Below, piece by piece: positions 59,729 to 64,000 of a stretch of DNA of 64,000 bases. Positions within the stretch are counted from its first letter, which is position 1. The number at the start of each line of letters is the position of its first letter. The position numbers and the translations under genes were made by a program. Where the stretch lies: NCBI GenBank assembly GCA_900239685.1, contig OENT01000736.1:16564-80563 (forward strand), given 5' to 3'. This stretch comes from Rotaria macrura. Its lineage: Eukaryota; Rotifera; Eurotatoria; Philodinida; Philodinidae. The notes under the pieces were generated by a model that saw nothing but the letters and a program-made list of their open reading frames with translations, did no database searches and was not told the DNA's origin.

Positions 59729-62290
59729 TTATGGTGAATCTTTAATGCGTTTGCAGATTTCGGCTGTATATTCTGAACATTTCGATCTGCCACCCAAATC
59801 ACCAGTAAGCACCTAAATTAAAAAAAGAAATACAGTGTTGTGTAAGTAAAACGAAAACTTGGATCTATATTTCAATTTGGTATACAATAATTTTGTATGG
59901 CGAAAATGTATTAGGAATAAACATGTTAAACATATTTTGAATAAGAGTAATAGTATTCAAGGCAAATAAAATGATTTAATTTTTCTTCGTAAAAAAAAAT
60001 GAAGTATCGATCCAAAATTATTTACTCAATATATAATCAAATACAATAATCTTTTTACTTATTTCATACATTCGAGGATAATTTAGATAGAATAAAGAAA
60101 AAGAAAACAAATCTTATTGTTTGTTTTTAAGACTTTGTTGAATTGAGATACTAATAAAATAGTCAAGTAACGATTGTATACACATAACGATGGACAGTAA
60201 TCAAGTCCATGTTCATATTTATTATTAGTTTTTGTATTTCAAATGTTAACTGTAAAAACCATTACTAATAGATACACATCATTTAGTTTAGCCTAGCTCA
60301 AATGAATAAATGGGTTCTGTATATAGAAAATGATTATTCGACCATGTATACTTTCGTTGACTAGTCGTAGAAAAAATGAGAATCGAGCAATCCTGGAGGT
60401 TGTTGAATCTAGTTTGTAACTGCAATATCTATGAGATCAACTGTCTTATTCTCCATCGTACCATCTATAATCTCGTTAACGTACGTTCTGTTATCTGATA
60501 TTCGCTTATTCGTTTAGATCGATACGATTAAGAAATTATAGAACTAGATTTTATCTTTCGTATGGCCTCTAGAATACATTCATTTGGCAAGAGCATTTTT
60601 CACGGTGTCATATCGATTTCACTCCATTTAGATCGTTACATTAGCAGTGGTTTTATTTTTTAGATCGTCGCTTTTGAAATATGTCTAGTACACGAGAAAA
60701 CTAAATCATTTTAATATTTTCTACTACTCATGAGATGAATATAATCTTGAATGAAAAACGATTGAATATCGGGCAAACGTGCCCTGAACAGAATCGTTGT
60801 GTGTACATAGATTTTTCTTCATAATAAGAACTCCGGTGTCACATATAATTCGAGCTACTAAAACACCTATCATCGAATCATCATTTTCAACTGACATACT
60901 TTTCCATGCTTAATTGTATCAAAACATGCGTGTTCGATTCGTTCGGCTTTGTCAAACATATTTAAATGACGTAGCATCATAACAGCACTTAGAAGTAAGG
61001 CTGTTGGATTAGCTTTATCTTGTCCAGCAATATCCGGTGCTGTACCATGAACAGCTTCGAAAATTGCCGCTCCACCTTCACCAATATTCCCACTTGGTGT
61101 TAAACCTAAACCACCAATAAGACCAGCGCAAAGATCACTTAGAATATCACCATACAAATTTGGCATGACAAGACAATCGAATTGAGTTGGATCTTGAACC
61201 ATCTATTCATTGAAAGCAAAACTCATCAAATTTTGTCTAATGAACAAAAGTCTAACCTTTAAACAAACAGTATCAAGATACATTTCTTCAAATTGAACTT
61301 CAGGATATTTTTCAGCAACTTCACGTGCACAACGAAGGAATAAACCATCTGACAGACGCCTAAATTGATTCAAATCAATTATATGAACATTAGGAAAAAT
61401 ACTGGAAGTATCTCACATGATATTTGCTTTATGAACAACAGTTACTTTCTCTCGTTTATTTTGTTTAGCATAGAGAAATGCATATTCGCATACACGTAAT
61501 GATGCGCACTGTGTTATGAGCTTAATACTTTGTACAACACCAGGTACGATTGTATGCTCAATACCGGAATATTCACCTTCGGTATTTTCACGGATGGTAA
61601 CAAGATCAACGTTTGTATATGGTGTTTGATAACCTTAATATGTCAATAAAAAAATTATTATTCAAAGTTAAACGATTGAAAACTATGTCGAACCTTGAAT
61701 AGTTTTGCATGGTCTTACATTAGCAAATAAATTAAATTGTTTACGTAAAGCAAGATTAAGTGATTGATGTCCTTTGCCGACGGCTAGAGAAGAACAGAAG
61801 CAATGGTATTAAAATTTATTATGAGTATTTTCTAACGTGTTGCTAGTGGTCCTTTGAGTCCGATTAAATTCTTCGTAACTGATTCGATTGCTTGTTGAGG
61901 TATTCGAAATTTTCCATCGTTCTACACATATACATATATAGGAAAAAAGATTCATTTAAAACTAGGAAATAAATTCCATACCGATTTAATCGGTGTGACG
62001 TCAACTGGTTCCCAGTTGATAGGAACATTAGCAGCTTCGAATATTTGTTGAACACTTGCTGAAATTTCCGGACCGATTCCATCACCTAGTTGTTAAAATA
62101 TCGTTTCTATTTTGAAGTCTAAAAGAAAATTTTCTTTACCTGGTATTAGAGTAACCGTTCGTGAACCATCCGATATATCACCACTAGTAGTACTGTTTTT
62201 TTCCGTAAATGAACGGGAGCTCATAGAAAATTTTCGTCCATAATAAGTATTTGTTGCCATACGGCATGGGGTGACAAATCGACGTAACAT
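59729..62290 (-). CDS. IDH3A: NAD-dependent isocitrate dehydrogenase alpha subunit, mitochondrial
   Basis: Eight exons: 62140-62290, 61982-62085, 61837-61921, 61694-61783, 61417-61633, 61257-61359, 60900-61202, 59729-59812. They give 378 residues (human IDH3A 366). The N terminus [20 protein letters not shown] is a presequence. The fold then opens with [14 protein letters not shown]. Substrate and cofactor motifs follow: [45 protein letters not shown] across a 57-bp intron, [20 protein letters not shown] and [13 protein letters not shown]. The end is [19 protein letters not shown]. The enzyme oxidises isocitrate to 2-oxoglutarate in the TCA cycle, as a heteromer with beta/gamma subunits. All joins close in frame. 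Intron 59813-60899 is 1.1 kb and empty. Confidence 0.97.
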
Positions 62291-62600
62291 GATAGATGAG
62301 ATATATTATCTTAATGGCTTGACTACAATAAACTTGACAATAGATTACTAGAAAACCAACTAATCTTAATTTAGAAAGTATATTAAATATATCTTCTAAT
62401 GAAACGTAGTAGCAGGCTGCATCTACTAGAAATTGTTAGGGACTCTCGATGAATTGACGAACGAATCAGTAATAAAGTCGACAGATGTCTATAGCAAGTA
62501 TAAGGATTTGAAAATATCAAAAGACGTCTTCTCTTGCTAGAAGGATGCATCGGCATTCAATACATCGATGATTTACGAGTACTAATACACATTCTGAAGT

Positions 62601-62998
62601 TCATTGACGTGCGGTGGTTCCAAAAATGATTCGTCCATCTCCATAAGGTGATGATATTCTACTCTCCGTAGCTGTATTCAATCGATTCGAGTTGCCAATT
62701 ATATTTAAATGCACAGTAGTTTTACGAATCTCTCCTTTTTCTATTTCTATTTTATAACAGCATTCTTCAAATATAGAGTATTTAGATAAGCAAAAATGAT
62801 TCATCTACTGTTAAAAAAATCATGCATGTTAAATTAAGAACGGTCATTAATGAAATATTTTAAATTCATTTACGATTCTAGACATTGACGAATACATTCT
62901 AGCTTGAATAATTGCATAGATTCTTTCAAACGTTGAACTTGACCGTAGTGGATCACGTTGAAGCATACTAATTCCGATGCCTCGAAATAGCAACTTCT
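62601..62998 (-). CDS. Unrecognised small gene, 3' part (start not found)
   Basis: Two coding-like exons splice in frame: about 62886-62998 (FEASELVCFNVIHYGQVQ and KLECIRQCLES) and 62601-62804 (CLSKYSIFEECCYKIEIEKG and RISSPYGDGRIIFGTTARQ, then TGA). The acceptor for the second is a cagtag just before ATG 62804. Together they give about 105 residues with several cysteines. No start codon or first exon was found upstream; possible first exons run into stops. I do not recognise the family. It may be a real gene with a missed first exon or a truncated remnant. It lies between IDH3A and TFIP11 on the same strand. Confidence 0.4.
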
Positions 62999-63561
62999 AC
63001 TTTATTGGATCAAACGAAATGGAACCGAGCATTGAAACGAAATTACTAATCAGAATAATAATATTGATTTTTGATATAATTCCCAACAAATTTGACTCAA
63101 AAAACGATTCATGAAGAAAAATTCAGACTAACAACAGCATTTGAAGAACTACATAACGTTGCATTATGAAACACTGCAGTGTTAATCATACGAAAGTGAA
63201 AGAATAATCTTTGGATCTATTTTATGAATATTGTGCATCAGGTATCTACAGTATTAAAGCAATTTTGCTTAAAATTGTGATAGGACTCACGATAGGTGCT
63301 GTGAAATCAGCATTTAAGTTATTCTCAAAGATTTATTTTCAATCTCGATCCATCATCTACACATAATTATGATTTTCGTCGACACAGAACTACCATTATC
63401 TGATTGAATTTTTAGTATAGGATATTGAATTGAAATATCGAATAAATAAAAAAGGTTTTTAATGTAATGGCAGAAAAGAAATTCTGAGCATGAACTTATT
63501 TACACGAATCATCAAAAAATCAAAGCATAACAACAAGAATATGATGTTAAACGCTAATTAA
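62999..63561. other. Intergenic region
   Basis: About 560 bp between the unrecognised gene and the second TFIP11; a missing first exon of the former could lie here but none is supported. Confidence 0.35.
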
Positions 63562-64000
63562 TCACATTGCTTTACGAACGAGGTCATTTAAACGAAGCGG
63601 TGTCCAACGATTATTTTCATACAGAAAAACAACATTTTTATCAATATACATGTTAACATTTCCAAATTGATAAACTTGTTTGCCCTCGAATGTTCGATTT
63701 GGTATTGGTAAAAATAAGAGATTATGATCAGTAGCCTTTTTCTCCACAATATCTTTAAATGATGAAACGATTGTTGATGCAGATGTTGCAATACCCCGAT
63801 TATAGATTCCCTAAAATATTCGATAGACAAAACTCATTCAAGTTCTTTGCTTTAAGAAAGAAAAACAATCTTACCTCATACTGAACATTAAGAGGTGGTT
63901 GAGATGGAGGTGTTGGTACTGGTTGCTGAACATTTGCTGTACCTGATATTCTTCGATCAATCAGCATCAAACCTTCGGTTAATTTTTCTTTGATGACTGT
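63562..64000 (-). CDS. TFIP11: Second TFIP11 copy, 3' end (cut by window edge)
   Basis: Two exons are visible: 63875-64000 and the terminal 63562-63810, separated by a 64-bp intron. The last exon reads GIYNRGIATSASTIVSSFKD, then HNLLFLPIPNRTFEGKQVYQ, FGNVNMYIDKNVVFLYENNR and ends LNDLVRKAM. This matches the conserved TFIP11 C terminus (human copy: EHNIVFMPV, EGKQLYTFG, YIDRGVVFV). This copy is thus intact where the copy at 28-33 kb is truncated. The visible upstream exon differs from the other copy at about two bases in 126, and even the intron is similar, so the two are recent duplicates or are homogenised by gene conversion. Confidence 0.92.

Noticed and set aside
28258-64000. Large genomic palindrome centred between the two TFIP11 copies
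   Set aside because: Neighbours of the left copy (mucin-like, LIM) are not mirrored by neighbours of the right copy (IDH3A, MRPS31) inside this window; evidence covers one gene only.
1-64000. CRISPR arrays, rRNA or bacterial-type operons
   Set aside because: No regularly spaced direct repeats or rRNA signatures; genes are spliced and metazoan.

Overview
The window is nuclear DNA of an animal. It is AT-rich, most introns are 45-90 bp with GT-AG ends, and the proteins are metazoan (WDR90, renalase, UNC45, Fringe, a zyxin-type LIM protein, a NAD-IDH subunit). The style (compact genes, small introns, acceptor-like AG sites just before start codons, a near-duplicate gene copy) fits a bdelloid rotifer best. 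That assignment is an inference, because no species marker is visible. All gene models were spliced by hand from homology and splice sites. Apart from the acyltransferase, the recognised conserved genes close in frame.

Left third (1-17.8 kb) is gene-dense: WDR90 5' part (-), renalase (+), then POLR3F, UNC45 and IGBP1 head-to-tail on the minus strand, a small secreted protein (+) and WDR91 (+). IGBP1, UNC45 and POLR3F are only 97 and 170 bp apart. Each has an intron-type acceptor 0-11 nt before its ATG, so they may form a trans-spliced operon.

The middle (17.8-37.4 kb) is sparse. It holds a small doubtful secreted gene, a decayed AMOP/VWD-type relic, a Thr-rich mucin-like membrane protein (-) and, divergently, a TFIP11 (+) whose last exon has a premature TGA. 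A zyxin/LPP-type three-LIM protein follows (37.5-40.6 kb).

From 43.8 to 53.5 kb is a transposon-rich accessory zone. It contains a 137-bp hAT-like MITE, three further inverted-repeat elements, an NRF-6-like acyltransferase that appears to lack an internal exon, and a 1.4-kb foldback element. The right end carries Fringe (+), MRPS31 and IDH3A (-, possibly a second operon), an unrecognised small gene (-), and the 3' end of a second TFIP11 (-) with an intact C terminus.

No clear new biological system was found. The points most worth following are the TFIP11 pair with its sharp identity change, the candidate operons, the disrupted acyltransferase and the mobile-element cluster. No tRNA, rRNA or CRISPR array was seen.
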